Shown here: positions 1 to 9,072 of the stretch, in pieces | Position numbering within the stretch: the stretch's first letter is position 1 | How the letters are laid out: each line of letters starts with the position of its first letter | Assembly: GCA_018436705.1 (NCBI GenBank) | Contig: JAHDLA010000019.1 | Coordinates: forward strand, 62,001-126,000 | Origin: Sedimentibacter sp. | GTDB taxonomy: Bacteria; Bacillota; Clostridia; Tissierellales; Sedimentibacteraceae | Reading direction: 5' to 3' | DNA: 64,000 nucleotides | Notes under the pieces: model-generated | What the model saw: the letters and a program-made list of their open reading frames with translations, nothing else | Databases searched by the model: none | Told to the model about the DNA's origin: nothing | Made by a program: the position numbers and the translations under genes

Positions 1-731
1 CCGTATGATCTCGCTGCCTTTATGTAATCTTCGCCAAGTATTTCAAGCAAAGCTGAACGTGTCATTCTTGCAACAAGACCTATGGGATATAAGGAAATAG
101 TTATAGCAGGAAGAATTATATGCTTAAGAGCGTCAACATACAGCGTCATGTTTCCTGAAATTAATGTATCTAAAGTTAAAAGTCCCGTTATCTTGGGAAT
201 ATTGTATAAGAGCTTCAATTTTGCATCTAATTGTCCGCCTAGGGGCAACAGTTCCAGCCATCTATAAAAAATAAGCTGCAAAAATAAAGCAACCCAAAAT
301 GTTGGAAGAGATACAGCTCCGACAGAAAAGAACCTGCATAAATGATCCAACAGCTTATCCTTTTTCTTTGCAGAATATAGTCCCAGCGGTATTCCGATAA
401 TTACGGCAAGTATTGTCGATATAAGCACAAGCTCGAGTGTCGGAGGAATATATGTCTTTAATTCGCTTAAAACTGATTGCTTTGTTCTTAAAGACATCCC
501 TAAATTTCCATGCATCAGGTCAGTAATATAATTTTTATACTGCACCAGAAGAGGCTTATCTAAACCAAGCTCGACTGTTGCTGCATCAATTTGCTCTTGT
601 GTTGCTCTGGGGCCCACCCATTGAGCTGCAGGATTTGACGGCAAAACCCTTGTAAGAAAAAAAGTAATTGTAACTACTCCCGCCAAAACCAATATTCCCA
701 ATAGAACACGCTTAAATATATATTTACTCAA
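1..731 (-). CDS. ABC transporter permease, DppB/OppB type (partial, runs off the window)
   Basis: Inner-membrane permease of a peptide/nickel-type ABC importer. Read on the minus strand from a TTG start at 731, it begins LSKYIFKRVLLGILVLAG and continues open to base 1, so the C-terminus is missing. A GGAGG ribosome site lies six bases before the TTG; no ATG is suitably placed. The N-terminal membrane helix, a conserved early-loop proline-rich stretch (FFLTRVLPSNPA) and several later hydrophobic segments match the DppB family, which is normally about 310-340 residues; roughly 243 are visible. It follows the binding-protein gene in the same direction, with a hairpin between them, so it is the membrane part of the same transporter. 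The second permease and the ATPases should lie beyond base 1. Substrate is not certain. Confidence 0.9.
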   Translation of the reverse strand, partial: MSKYIFKRVLLGILVLAGVVTITFFLTRVLPSNPAAQWVGPRATQEQIDAATVELGLDKPLLVQYKNYITDLMHGNLGMSLRTKQSVLSELKTYIPPTLELVLISTILAVIIGIPLGLYSAKKKDKLLDHLCRFFSVGAVSLPTFWVALFLQLIFYRWLELLPLGGQLDAKLKLLYNIPKITGLLTLDTLISGNMTLYVDALKHIILPAITISLYPIGLVARMTRSALLEILGEDYIKAARSY

Positions 732-748
732 CTTTTACCTCCGAGTCT

Positions 749-772
749 CAGGGAAAGCATCTGCTTTCCCTG
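749..772 (-). other. Intercistronic hairpin between binding protein and permease genes
   Basis: A 10-bp perfect stem (CAGGGAAAGC/GCTTTCCCTG) with a four-base loop sits between the binding-protein stop (792) and the permease ribosome site. It has no long T-run in the direction of transcription. In many ABC importer operons such a hairpin protects the 3' end of the binding-protein mRNA or partly terminates transcription, giving more binding protein than permease. That role is inferred here. Confidence 0.6.
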
Positions 773-791
773 TATTTTCTATTGTCAATAA

Positions 792-2378
792 TTATTTTTC
801 TCTGTAAAGATCATAGAAAAATACAACAAATGGATATGAAGGATTATCCTTATGACCTTTCAATGTCGAAGATTTAACCCATGCAACGTTCTTGTCATAC
901 ATAAATATTGAAGGCACATCTTCCAGCAGTATTTTTTGAGCACCTACAAAATCTCTTTCTGCTTCTGCCATATTGACAGCTGATTTAGTCTGAGCCCCGT
1001 CTATTAATTCATCAAATTCCGGATTGCTGTAATATCCCAGATTGTACAAGGTGCTGTCTTCCGAATGATAAAGTGAATACAAATATGAATATGGTGTTGA
1101 CAAATCATTCCACCAATACATTACAAATATATCCTGCTGATCAGACACATTGTTTCCCATTGCCATTTCCCACTGGCTTTCCCAAGGCATCGCTCTGATT
1201 TCTAATTCTATACCAATCTTGGATAATTCCGCTTTATATAATTCAGCCATTTTCTTTTCTGCTTCATCGCCTGTCATATAAGTCAAAAGCAGTTTTATCT
1301 GACCTTCCTTTATACCAGCTTCTTCAAGCAATTGCTTTGCCATGTCTAAATCATGATTGAATTGGAAAAGTTCTTTTGAATGCCCCCACATCCCTTCAGG
1401 AACAGGTCCGTAGGACTGCGAAGCATATCCTCCCATTGCATAATTTACAACATCCTCATATGGGAATGCATATGAAAGTGCCTGCCTTACCTTAACATCG
1501 TTTAGAGGAGCTTTTTGTGTATTGAAAAATCCAATTAAATTTGTAAATGAAGGCACAACGTCTACCACAACATTTTCGTTAGATTTTAATGCTTCAATAT
1601 CTTCTGAAGGAAGCTCAATAGTTATATCTGCCTCTCCTGATTCAATCATCTGCCTTCTCGATGATGTTTCAGATACTTTTTTAATTATAACTTTTTCAAA
1701 GTGTTCTCCATCCCAGCCTTTCCAATAGTCTTCATTTTGTGTAAGGATAACCTCGTCACCCATTGTTTTGTCCTGGAGCTTGTACGGACCGGTTCCGTTT
1801 GCATTTCCCTCTTCCAGCCAATTTTCCGGTTCATCTTCCAGTGAAGGCGACATCATAAACGATGCATAGGGGCAGCTGGCAATAACATCCATCGGAGCCG
1901 GATGTGACAAAACAAAGTCTACAGTGTATTCATCAACAATTTTTATTTCTTTAACCGGATCCCATATAAAAGCAGCGCCCTGGCCTATTTTCTTTGTTCT
2001 TTCTATTGAGTATTTTACAGCTTCCGCATTGAATGGAGTTCCGTCATGGAATGTTACTCCTTCTCTAAGTTTAAATGTCCATACCATTCCATCCTCACTT
2101 TTACTGTAGTCTGTAGCCAGAACATTTTCATACTCTTTCGTTGCTGCATTAAATCTCAGCAACTGCTCATATACGTTGTTCAATACTACAATGCCATTTG
2201 AAAATTCAATGCTTGGGTCCCACGTTAAAATAGGAATTGAATTATATGCATAATACAATACGTCCATTTCATCGTTTTTGCCCTGCTGATTTGAAGTTCC
2301 ATCTCCATTTGTACCGCATGCGGTAATTGTCGTTAGGAGCATAAGAATTGCTAAAATTATGGATAGTGTTTTTTTCAT
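792..2378 (-). CDS. ABC transporter substrate-binding lipoprotein, SBP_bac_5 family
   Basis: Extracytoplasmic solute-binding lipoprotein of 528 residues, the size typical of the OppA/DppA family. A signal peptide with a lipobox ends in TAC at Cys21, so the mature protein is lipid-anchored outside the membrane. The body shows family features: an early VYEQLLRFN stretch, FKLREGVTFHDGTPFNAEAVKYS near residue 100 (a hallmark of SBP family 5), and a conserved C-terminal lobe. The ATG is preceded by GGAGG at good distance. It lies 12 bases after the DUF917 gene and upstream of the DppB-type permease, forming one operon. Ligands of this family include oligopeptides, nickel, opines and other small amides. 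With a DUF917 neighbour and a PucR regulator, a nitrogen compound is a reasonable inference, not proven. Confidence 0.93.
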   Translation of the reverse strand: MKKTLSIILAILMLLTTITACGTNGDGTSNQQGKNDEMDVLYYAYNSIPILTWDPSIEFSNGIVVLNNVYEQLLRFNAATKEYENVLATDYSKSEDGMVWTFKLREGVTFHDGTPFNAEAVKYSIERTKKIGQGAAFIWDPVKEIKIVDEYTVDFVLSHPAPMDVIASCPYASFMMSPSLEDEPENWLEEGNANGTGPYKLQDKTMGDEVILTQNEDYWKGWDGEHFEKVIIKKVSETSSRRQMIESGEADITIELPSEDIEALKSNENVVVDVVPSFTNLIGFFNTQKAPLNDVKVRQALSYAFPYEDVVNYAMGGYASQSYGPVPEGMWGHSKELFQFNHDLDMAKQLLEEAGIKEGQIKLLLTYMTGDEAEKKMAELYKAELSKIGIELEIRAMPWESQWEMAMGNNVSDQQDIFVMYWWNDLSTPYSYLYSLYHSEDSTLYNLGYYSNPEFDELIDGAQTKSAVNMAEAERDFVGAQKILLEDVPSIFMYDKNVAWVKSSTLKGHKDNPSYPFVVFFYDLYREK

Positions 2379-2390
2379 ATTTCCTCCGTT

Positions 2391-3470
2391 TTATAAATTA
2401 TTTTTTATATAACTACAATCCATGTCAAAGCCAAAAAACCTAGGATTTAAAATACTAAGTCCTTTTTCGGTTTTCCATAAATTATGAGCTTCAAAGCCTA
2501 GCACCGCAACCTTATCGCCAATTTTGCAATTTGGATTTGTTATGGGATATCCCTTTGAATTCTCTACCACGCAAATCAAGTCAGGACAAGTAATATACGG
2601 TGCATCATTTTTCCACGAAATCATATTTTCATTTTTGTACCATATCCTAAATTTATCATTTTCAAAATTTTCGATTCCGTTTATGTCAACTGTACCTACC
2701 GTAAATCCGTCTACTATTTTCCACTGAGCGTCTGATACAACTCCTTCAAACAAAAAGTATCCTCTAGCAGCTGTAATAATTTCTTCAACAGGATCAAGCC
2801 CATTTTCCATAGCTTCTCTTTGAGCTTTTCCAACTTTTCCTGCATAGCTTAAGGCACTAGGTATTACTGATTCTTTAAGCAAATTCCCTTTTATAGGATG
2901 ATCTGCCATACCAACAGAACCTTCGGAACCTACAGCCATAAATCTGGATAAAGCCTCTGCTCTTGCATCATCCCTTACTTTTGGAAATATCCCTATATCT
3001 CCGAACTGTGTAGCAACCGAAAATGGATATATGGGCTTACCCGTGACGAAGTAAGTGGAAAATTGAAGCTCCGGAACTGCTCGTCCGGCAGCATCGCAAT
3101 CAACAATATATTTTCCCATTTCTGCAGCTGCCGCCATAGCCTGTCCCGTATTTCCTCCGCCGTATTCTATAGAAACTACGCCGTCGAATTCTACATTCAT
3201 GTATTTTTCCAGAGCATTAACAGCCATGACCAATTCATTTGAAAGCTCTTTTTTTTCCTCATTGGGACTAACACTTCCACAAAAATATGGATTTATGTAA
3301 TATTTTTCTTCACTTATTTCACAAAAATCCAGGAGCTTAAATTCGTATCCCTGACTAAATGCAGTCCTTACTGCCTCCAGTCCCTCTTCCAAAGAACCGC
3401 CTCCACCAGTTCCAAGTATTGTGCATCCAACAAGTATGTCTTCAATGTCTTTTAAATTCAATACTTTCAT
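2391..3470 (-). CDS. DUF917 family protein (S-Me-THD / hydantoinase-associated)
   Basis: A 359-residue cytoplasmic protein recognised as DUF917 by its opening (MKVLNLKDIEDILVGCTILGTGGGG, residues 1-25), the central CDAAGRAVPELQ motif near residue 127, and overall length. Members of this family often sit beside hydantoinase, PucR regulators and transporters of nitrogenous compounds; the biochemical reaction of most members is unsettled. The ATG follows AGGAGG. It is first in the operon with the binding protein and permease, and divergent from a PucR-type regulator. I infer that it processes the transported compound or a close derivative. No signal peptide or membrane segment is visible. Confidence 0.85.
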   Translation of the reverse strand: MKVLNLKDIEDILVGCTILGTGGGGSLEEGLEAVRTAFSQGYEFKLLDFCEISEEKYYINPYFCGSVSPNEEKKELSNELVMAVNALEKYMNVEFDGVVSIEYGGGNTGQAMAAAAEMGKYIVDCDAAGRAVPELQFSTYFVTGKPIYPFSVATQFGDIGIFPKVRDDARAEALSRFMAVGSEGSVGMADHPIKGNLLKESVIPSALSYAGKVGKAQREAMENGLDPVEEIITAARGYFLFEGVVSDAQWKIVDGFTVGTVDINGIENFENDKFRIWYKNENMISWKNDAPYITCPDLICVVENSKGYPITNPNCKIGDKVAVLGFEAHNLWKTEKGLSILNPRFFGFDMDCSYIKNNL

Positions 3471-3855
3471 GACAACCTCCTTTTATTCAACAAAATTAGT
3501 AGATTTGTATCAATTTATGCATACAAATACATTTATGCATTTTTTATAATTATTAAACCGCCTTTAATACCCTCCTATGAATTATCCTTTTAAATTAGAT
3601 TTTTCAATGTATAATCATAGGCTTCAACAATTAATATGTATTTAATAAAATACAATTGTGTTTCTGAAAAAAATACTGCATTTTTACTTATGCGTATTTT
3701 ATTATAAATATATTTGTTTTGTATTATATATTATATATTTTCAATTGTCTTTGTAATTTTTATAAAAATATGCTGATTTTTTTGTAGTATTTTAAAAACT
3801 CTGGAATTTCTAGTTTGTTTATAGTAAAATAGTTAGATAAATCGGAGGAAATACA
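3471..3855. promoter_or_regulatory. Divergent intergenic region between DUF917 operon and pucR-type gene
   Basis: A 385-base, strongly AT-rich region that must hold promoters for both divergent units. It contains an inverted repeat, TTTGTAT (3504-3510) with ATACAAA (3521-3527) separated by ten bases. Two copies of TTATGCAT also occur (near 3515 and 3533), with the related ACTTATGCGTATT further in (near 3687). These are plausible operator elements for the adjacent regulator. A weak plus-strand -10 (TAAAAT) lies close to 3826. I could not fix a convincing -35 for either direction. Confidence 0.45.
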
Positions 3856-4998
3856 ATGTCAGTTACCATACAAAATTTACTATCAATAGATTTGTTTAAA
3901 GATGCAAAAATTGCTGCCGGAATCAGTGGTTTAGATAATAAGATAGGAAGAATCAATTTTATAGACTGTCCCTTTCCTGATGACATCAGAAACAGCGGAC
4001 TGATAAATAAAGGAGATCTTTTTATTAACAGCTTTTATATTGCAGGAGACGACGAAGATATGCTGTTTGATTTTATAAATGCATACATTGACTGCAAATG
4101 CTCCGGAACGTTTATCATTACCGAATATATAAAAAAACTTCCTCAAAAAATAGAAGATCTTTGCAATATGCATAATTTCCCTGTTGTTTTTATTGATCCT
4201 GATATTCCATATGCGGAAATAATCAAAACAACAATGGAAATGATTCTTTCTGACAAATCAGAAACAATTTTTGAAATGAAAATAGAGAGGATTTTATCAA
4301 ATAATGTAAGTAAAAAGACAATAATAGACACTGCCCATGAAATAATAAAAAATTTCAGAAACAATTATGTTTCATTATATGTAAGCTCGGACGATTTTTC
4401 TGGAGTAAAAAAACAGATGAGTGTTGCAACAATAAAAAATATAAATGCAATTGAACCTGTAACATATAAAAAAGGAATATTTTTGATAATTAATTTTGAT
4501 AGGTTGTCTTTACTACCCTCATATATCGAACAATCAGAATCAATATTAAAAAATTTTTTTAGCAGATATAATATAGGCATAAGCAACACATTCAACGAAG
4601 TAGAATGCTTTAATATATGTCTGAGACAGTCTCTTCTGTCTTATGAAATATCAAAAATATTAGAAGGAAATACTGTATATTACAAGGATATAAGCCTTTA
4701 TAAAATATTATATCCTTTAAAAAATTCAGATGTTTTGATTGATTTTTATTCGGATGTTATAGAACCGCTGACAAAAGATGTCAGCAACGATAAAAATGAA
4801 TTAATAAATACTATTGAGGCATATTTAAATTGCGACGGTGATTTTAAAAAAACAGCCGCTTTGATAAACCAGCATGAAAATACCGTGAGATACAGAATTT
4901 CAAAGGCAAAACGACTGCTTAACCTTGAGAATAACAATTTTAAATTTATTGAACAGGTTTCAATAGCTCTGAAAATAAAAAATATATTAAGATTGTAA
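3856..4998 (+). CDS. PucR-family transcriptional regulator
   Basis: A 380-residue DNA-binding regulator. The N-terminal ~120 residues match the purine-catabolism-regulator-like domain (IAAGISGLDNKIGRINFIDCP, then GDLFINSFYI). The C-terminal ~60 residues form the PucR helix-turn-helix: AYLNCDGDFKKTAALINQHE followed by NTVRYRISKAKRLL. The middle resembles the GGDEF-like linker usual in this family. The start ATG follows CGGAGG. It is transcribed away from the DUF917/ABC operon, the standard arrangement for a pathway-specific activator or repressor. PucR proteins respond to nitrogen-compound metabolites such as allantoin; the effector here is unknown. Confidence 0.88.
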   Translation: MSVTIQNLLSIDLFKDAKIAAGISGLDNKIGRINFIDCPFPDDIRNSGLINKGDLFINSFYIAGDDEDMLFDFINAYIDCKCSGTFIITEYIKKLPQKIEDLCNMHNFPVVFIDPDIPYAEIIKTTMEMILSDKSETIFEMKIERILSNNVSKKTIIDTAHEIIKNFRNNYVSLYVSSDDFSGVKKQMSVATIKNINAIEPVTYKKGIFLIINFDRLSLLPSYIEQSESILKNFFSRYNIGISNTFNEVECFNICLRQSLLSYEISKILEGNTVYYKDISLYKILYPLKNSDVLIDFYSDVIEPLTKDVSNDKNELINTIEAYLNCDGDFKKTAALINQHENTVRYRISKAKRLLNLENNNFKFIEQVSIALKIKNILRL

Positions 4999-5027
4999 AA
5001 TAGCTTCTTAAAAGTCGTAGAAGTGAC

Positions 5028-5072
5028 AGACTGTTGAAAATTTATTAAAAATGCAAAATTTTTCAACAGTCT
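5028..5072. terminator. Long hairpin between convergent pucR-type and histidine-kinase genes
   Basis: A perfect 13-bp stem, AGACTGTTGAAAA (5028-5040) with TTTTCAACAGTCT (5060-5072), encloses an AT-rich loop. It lies between two convergent stop codons (4998 and 5085), so it may terminate both transcripts, although T-runs are short on both sides. The stem also resembles terminal inverted repeats of some insertion sequences; see findings. Confidence 0.6.
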
Positions 5073-5084
5073 AAAACTATGATG

Positions 5085-6455
5085 CTAATCTAATGCGTTA
5101 AAGCAAAGAATGAACTTTGTTCCATTATTCTCTTCACTTTCTACATCAATTGACCCAGAGTGCAGAGTTAATATATTTTTGACAATTGTTAGCCCAATAC
5201 CTGAACCTTCTGTTTCGTGCCTGCTCTTATCACCTCTGTACAGACGCTCAAATATAAAAGGCAGATCTTCTGTCTTTATTCCTATTCCGTTATCTGCTAC
5301 CTCAACAAATATTTTTTTACCTTTTGAATATAAATTTATGGATATTTTTCCGTTTTTTTCTGTAAACTTTATCGCGTTATTTACTAAATTAATAAACACC
5401 TGCTTTAATCTGTCTGAATCCCCTAATATGAAATAATTTGTGTCTCCTTCCTTTATCAAGTCGATTGAAATATGTTTTTTTTCAGATTCCATGAGAAAAT
5501 CATCATATAAACTTTCTATAAGCCCAAAAAGTTCTATGGCATAAAAGTTCAGCTTTAGGCTTTCTGTTTCAAATTCTTTAAGTTTCTCTAAATTGTTTAA
5601 AAGTTTTCCAAAGCGTATAATTTCATCATTAAGTCTGTTCAGCCTCGCCTGTGTAACAGGAAAAACCCCGTCAATCATAGCTTCAAAATTATTTTGCATA
5701 ACATTCAGGGGCGTCCTGATTTCATGATTTATATCTGATATAAGCCTTTTTCTTATCATATCCTGCTTATTAAGTTTATCAGCAAGAATATTGATGCTAT
5801 TCCTTAGATCCCTTATTTCTTCTATGTCTGTCTGAATACTCGCTTTTTCTTCGAAGTGACCTTTTGAAAGGTTGACGGACATACCGGCAACTTCTTTTAT
5901 GGGGTCTGAAAACTGTTTGGACAGGTATAAACTTGCTGCAGTTATAATAATTAAAGTTAATACACCACTTGCAATGATACTTTTATTGACTGATGTTTGA
6001 AAAAGAACATCCTCCTCTGTCATGAGAAGAGGTGCATATTGTCCTATCTCTACATATCCCACTATTTCATCGTTGTATTCAAGCCCAAATTTCTTTGTTG
6101 TATACACACCTTCATCCTGCACCTTCATATGCTTCAGATTTATTTCATTTTTTATGTCCATGGGATTCATTCCCCAAACCAAAGTATTTCTTTCATCGTA
6201 CAGTGTCAAAATATAGTTGCTCATGTAAGCCTCGTGCATAAGCTCTATTCCTGAATATTCACTCCATTTTCCGTCCTTTTTATATGCTTCCTCCAAATAT
6301 GAGACTATCCTTTCATATCTTTTATTTTGCACATCGGCCATATATTCTTTAAATATACCTTTAATCGTTAAATTAACAAACAGCATTATGAGAACAATTG
6401 CTGCAAAAGAACACAAGAATAATATTATACTAATTTTTTTTCTTATTGTAGTCAT
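5085..6455 (-). CDS. Two-component sensor histidine kinase
   Basis: A 456-residue membrane sensor kinase. One membrane helix spans about residues 9-31, an extracellular sensor loop about 32-155, and a second helix about 158-178. A HAMP linker, a HisKA domain with the phosphorylated histidine in DINHEIRTPLN (about residue 245) and an HATPase follow, with N box NLVNNAIKF, ADNGIGI and GSGIGLTIVKN. All catalytic motifs look intact. The start codon overlaps the response-regulator stop by one base, so translation is coupled. Its signal is unknown; the sensor loop shows no recognisable domain. The gene neighbours give no clear target. Confidence 0.93.
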   Translation of the reverse strand: MTTIRKKISIILFLCSFAAIVLIMLFVNLTIKGIFKEYMADVQNKRYERIVSYLEEAYKKDGKWSEYSGIELMHEAYMSNYILTLYDERNTLVWGMNPMDIKNEINLKHMKVQDEGVYTTKKFGLEYNDEIVGYVEIGQYAPLLMTEEDVLFQTSVNKSIIASGVLTLIIITAASLYLSKQFSDPIKEVAGMSVNLSKGHFEEKASIQTDIEEIRDLRNSINILADKLNKQDMIRKRLISDINHEIRTPLNVMQNNFEAMIDGVFPVTQARLNRLNDEIIRFGKLLNNLEKLKEFETESLKLNFYAIELFGLIESLYDDFLMESEKKHISIDLIKEGDTNYFILGDSDRLKQVFINLVNNAIKFTEKNGKISINLYSKGKKIFVEVADNGIGIKTEDLPFIFERLYRGDKSRHETEGSGIGLTIVKNILTLHSGSIDVESEENNGTKFILCFNALD

Positions 6456-7138
6456 CAGTATTCACCACTAAATTTATATCCGGCTTTTGTAACGGTAATT
6501 ATATATTTAGGTTTTTTAGTATCTTCTTCAATTTTTTTTCTAAGATTTTTTATATGAACATCTATCGTCCTATCATATCCATTAAAATCCAACCCGAAAA
6601 TTTTGCTAATTATCTGCTCTCTGGATAACACATTCCCCCTGTTAGCAGCTAAAAGATGTAATATATTGAATTCATTTGGAGTAAGCCAAATTTCCTTTCC
6701 ATTGACACTGGCTATTCTTTTGCCATAATTTATTTTTAAATTTCCGTCATCATAAAAAGACACACCGTTATTATCCTTATCAAGCCTCCTAAATAATGCA
6801 TTTACTCTTGCAGTAAGTTCCCTTGGGCTGAACGGCTTTACCAAGTATTCGTCAGCTCCTATATTTAATCCATCTATTTTTTCCTCAATAGACCCTTTTG
6901 CAGTAAGCATGAATATATGAACATCAGATTTTTCCCTTATTATTTTACACACTTCTTCCCCACAAATGTCAGGAAGCATCAAATCCAGTATTATTAGACT
7001 GATATCATTTTTTCTTGCAAGCTCTATGCCTTCTAATCCTCTGGATTTCAAGAACACATGATATCCTTCTTTTTCCAAATACGCACAGATAACATCAGAA
7101 ACTCTTTCGTCATCCTCTATCACTAATATATTTTTCAT
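6455..7138 (-). CDS. OmpR/PhoB-family response regulator
   Basis: A 227-residue response regulator. The receiver domain (1-115) has the acidic pocket EDD at 8-10, phospho-acceptor Asp52 (LILDLMLPD) and the conserved Lys in YLVKPFSPREL. The C-terminal winged helix (about 130-227) shows WLTPNEFNILHLLAANRG and the terminal VRGAGYKF-like motif VTKAGYKFSGEY. It is the partner of the kinase that follows it with a one-base stop/start overlap. It has a near-consensus promoter upstream (7165-7193). Confidence 0.95.
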   Translation of the reverse strand: MKNILVIEDDERVSDVICAYLEKEGYHVFLKSRGLEGIELARKNDISLIILDLMLPDICGEEVCKIIREKSDVHIFMLTAKGSIEEKIDGLNIGADEYLVKPFSPRELTARVNALFRRLDKDNNGVSFYDDGNLKINYGKRIASVNGKEIWLTPNEFNILHLLAANRGNVLSREQIISKIFGLDFNGYDRTIDVHIKNLRKKIEEDTKKPKYIITVTKAGYKFSGEY

Positions 7139-7164
7139 AACAGCTCTCCAAAAATGTTAGTTAG

Positions 7165-7193
7165 AATATAAGTTGTTATGCTGTCATTGTCAA
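7165..7193 (-). promoter_or_regulatory. Sigma-A-type promoter of the two-component operon
   Basis: On the minus strand TTGACA (7193-7188) is followed after exactly 17 bases by TATATT (7170-7165). The start codon of the response regulator lies about 27 bases downstream of the -10, with a GGAG ribosome site between them. Confidence 0.75.
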
Positions 7194-7719
7194 TGCTTAA
7201 TAATTTTCACACTGGGCCTTGAAGATTCATAAAATATATAGAGTCTTACACTCTCATCATCCTTGGTGATTATCAATATGACATTTCAGCATTTTTTGCT
7301 TATTTTTACCTTTTATATATATCTATAAATTTATTATATAATTAAATTATCAATTTTTATATATTTTCTTCATAAAATCTTTATATTTGTACATTATAAT
7401 ATTAGTATAAGAGCAGAAAAATTAACTTTATGATTAAATATTGCAGAATTTTTTAACAGCTGTCAAACAGAAAAAAACCTTAAGAACAGCCGTTGGGTTG
7501 CTGCTCTTTAAACAAAAATAACTACAATCCAAAGAAATTAATTTATTAATCACTATTTAATCAAAAATCTCCTAATATAAGTTAAAATAAGACCATGGTT
7601 GTGCTGGATTATGGTCTTATTTTATTATGCAAATATCTTATGCATTTATTAAATAAAATCATTGCCTTTTTCTATGATAGTTATATAATAATATTAATTT
7701 AATTAAACGGAGAATGTGT
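7194..7719. other. Long AT-rich intergenic region with orphan hairpins
   Basis: I see no convincing protein gene here. Two structured elements stand out. The first is an imperfect hairpin AAGAACAGC (7482-7490) with GCTGCTCTT (7500-7508), which on the minus strand is followed by a T-run, as in a terminator. The second is the perfect 13-bp hairpin 7584-7623. A possible plus-strand -10 (TATAAT, 7395-7400) lies upstream of both. A small RNA is possible but unproven. Confidence 0.4.
7584..7623. terminator. Terminator-like hairpin upstream of the nhaC-type gene
   Basis: A perfect 13-bp stem, AAAATAAGACCAT (7584-7596) with ATGGTCTTATTTT (7611-7623). The stem itself supplies the T-run on either strand. 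No annotated gene ends nearby on either strand, so it terminates an unseen RNA or acts as an attenuator in the leader of the antiporter gene. Confidence 0.6.
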
Positions 7720-9045
7720 ATGGACTTTTTATTTTCTATTTTAATTTTTACTTCTGCACTTATATTCAGCTTATTTAAAAATATTTCAATATTGGTTCCT
7801 CTTGTATTAGGAATGATATCTTTCTCATCAGTTGCAGTTTATAGAGGACATAAACTAGTTTCTGTAATAAAAATGATAATTTGTGGCATGAAAAAATCCT
7901 TATCACTTATGCCTATTTTTGTACTGATAGGAATTATAACCGCAGTTTGGAGAGCAAGCGGTACAATTCCATTTTTAGTATATTACGGGACAAAACTTAT
8001 GAATCCTGATTATTTTATATTATTTGCATTTTTGCTTTCCTGCATAGTTTCTTTTGCGCTGGGAACAAGCTTTGGCACAATAGGTACAATAGGTGTAGTT
8101 TTAATTGTACTTGCAAAGAGTGGAGATGTAAATACAAACGCCGCTGCAGGCGCCATAATTTCAGGTTCTTTTTTCGGAGACAGGTGCTCCCCCACGTCTT
8201 CAAGTGCAAATATGATTGCTGCTATCACTGAAACCAATTTACACGATAATATTAAAAGAATGTTCGTAACAGGAGCTATTCCTTTCGCAGCTACACTTAT
8301 AATCTACGTAATTTTGTCAAAAAATAATTCTGCTAAAATATTAAACACGGCACTGCTAAGCAGTGTAGAAAACAATTTTAATCTCAGCTATATAACAGTA
8401 TTTCCTGCTTTACTTATATTTATTTTGACGTTTTTCAAAAAAAATGTAATATTTTCTATGTTTTTTAGTGCAATTGTTGCAACCTTCACTTGTCTGTTTG
8501 TTCAGAATATGGATTTAATCATTGTTATTAAATCTGCCGTATTCGGCTTTACTCTTAATAACAGCAGCCCGTTGTCAAACATTATTTCAGGCGGTGGGCT
8601 TATATCAATGCTAGGTGTTTCTTTAATAGTTCTTATTGCATCTTCATATTCGGGAATTTTTGAAGGAACCGGAATGCTTAATGATATTAAAAATTTACTT
8701 AAAGGAATGAGTAATAGAATAGGCATATATCCAACAACCTTATTTACAAGTCTTGTAACCGGAGCCTTTTGCTGCAATCAGACACTCCCCGTACTGCTGA
8801 CACAGCAGCTTATGAGCACAATATACTACGAAAAAAATTTATCCAATATAGATATGGCTATAGATCTAGAAAATACTGCAATACTAACTTCAGAGTTTTT
8901 TCCATGGAGTGTAGCAATTGCTATACCTCTTGCAACACTTGATGTCAACTCTTCAAGCATTTTGTTCGCAGTTTACTTATACCTGGTTCCGTTAATCAAT
9001 ATAGTGCGATTGCCTTCATTGGAGTCTGCAGTTAAAAGTATGTAA
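7720..9045 (+). CDS. NhaC-family Na+/H+ (or substrate/cation) antiporter
   Basis: A 441-residue polytopic membrane protein with about eleven hydrophobic segments. The family signature lies near residues 105-165: GTSFGTIGTIGVV and SGSFFGDRCSPTSSSANMIAA, the NhaC-type re-entrant/ion-binding region. A second conserved patch is GAFCCNQTLPVLLTQQL near residue 350. I chose the ATG at 7720, which has GGAG seven bases upstream; the in-frame ATG at 7714 is only one base from that site. NhaC proteins exchange sodium for protons, and some relatives exchange organic acids such as malate or lactate. The gene stands alone, so the substrate is undefined. Confidence 0.85.
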   Translation: MDFLFSILIFTSALIFSLFKNISILVPLVLGMISFSSVAVYRGHKLVSVIKMIICGMKKSLSLMPIFVLIGIITAVWRASGTIPFLVYYGTKLMNPDYFILFAFLLSCIVSFALGTSFGTIGTIGVVLIVLAKSGDVNTNAAAGAIISGSFFGDRCSPTSSSANMIAAITETNLHDNIKRMFVTGAIPFAATLIIYVILSKNNSAKILNTALLSSVENNFNLSYITVFPALLIFILTFFKKNVIFSMFFSAIVATFTCLFVQNMDLIIVIKSAVFGFTLNNSSPLSNIISGGGLISMLGVSLIVLIASSYSGIFEGTGMLNDIKNLLKGMSNRIGIYPTTLFTSLVTGAFCCNQTLPVLLTQQLMSTIYYEKNLSNIDMAIDLENTAILTSEFFPWSVAIAIPLATLDVNSSSILFAVYLYLVPLINIVRLPSLESAVKSM

Positions 9046-9072
9046 CAGCTCAACTGACAAACACAAAAAAAA

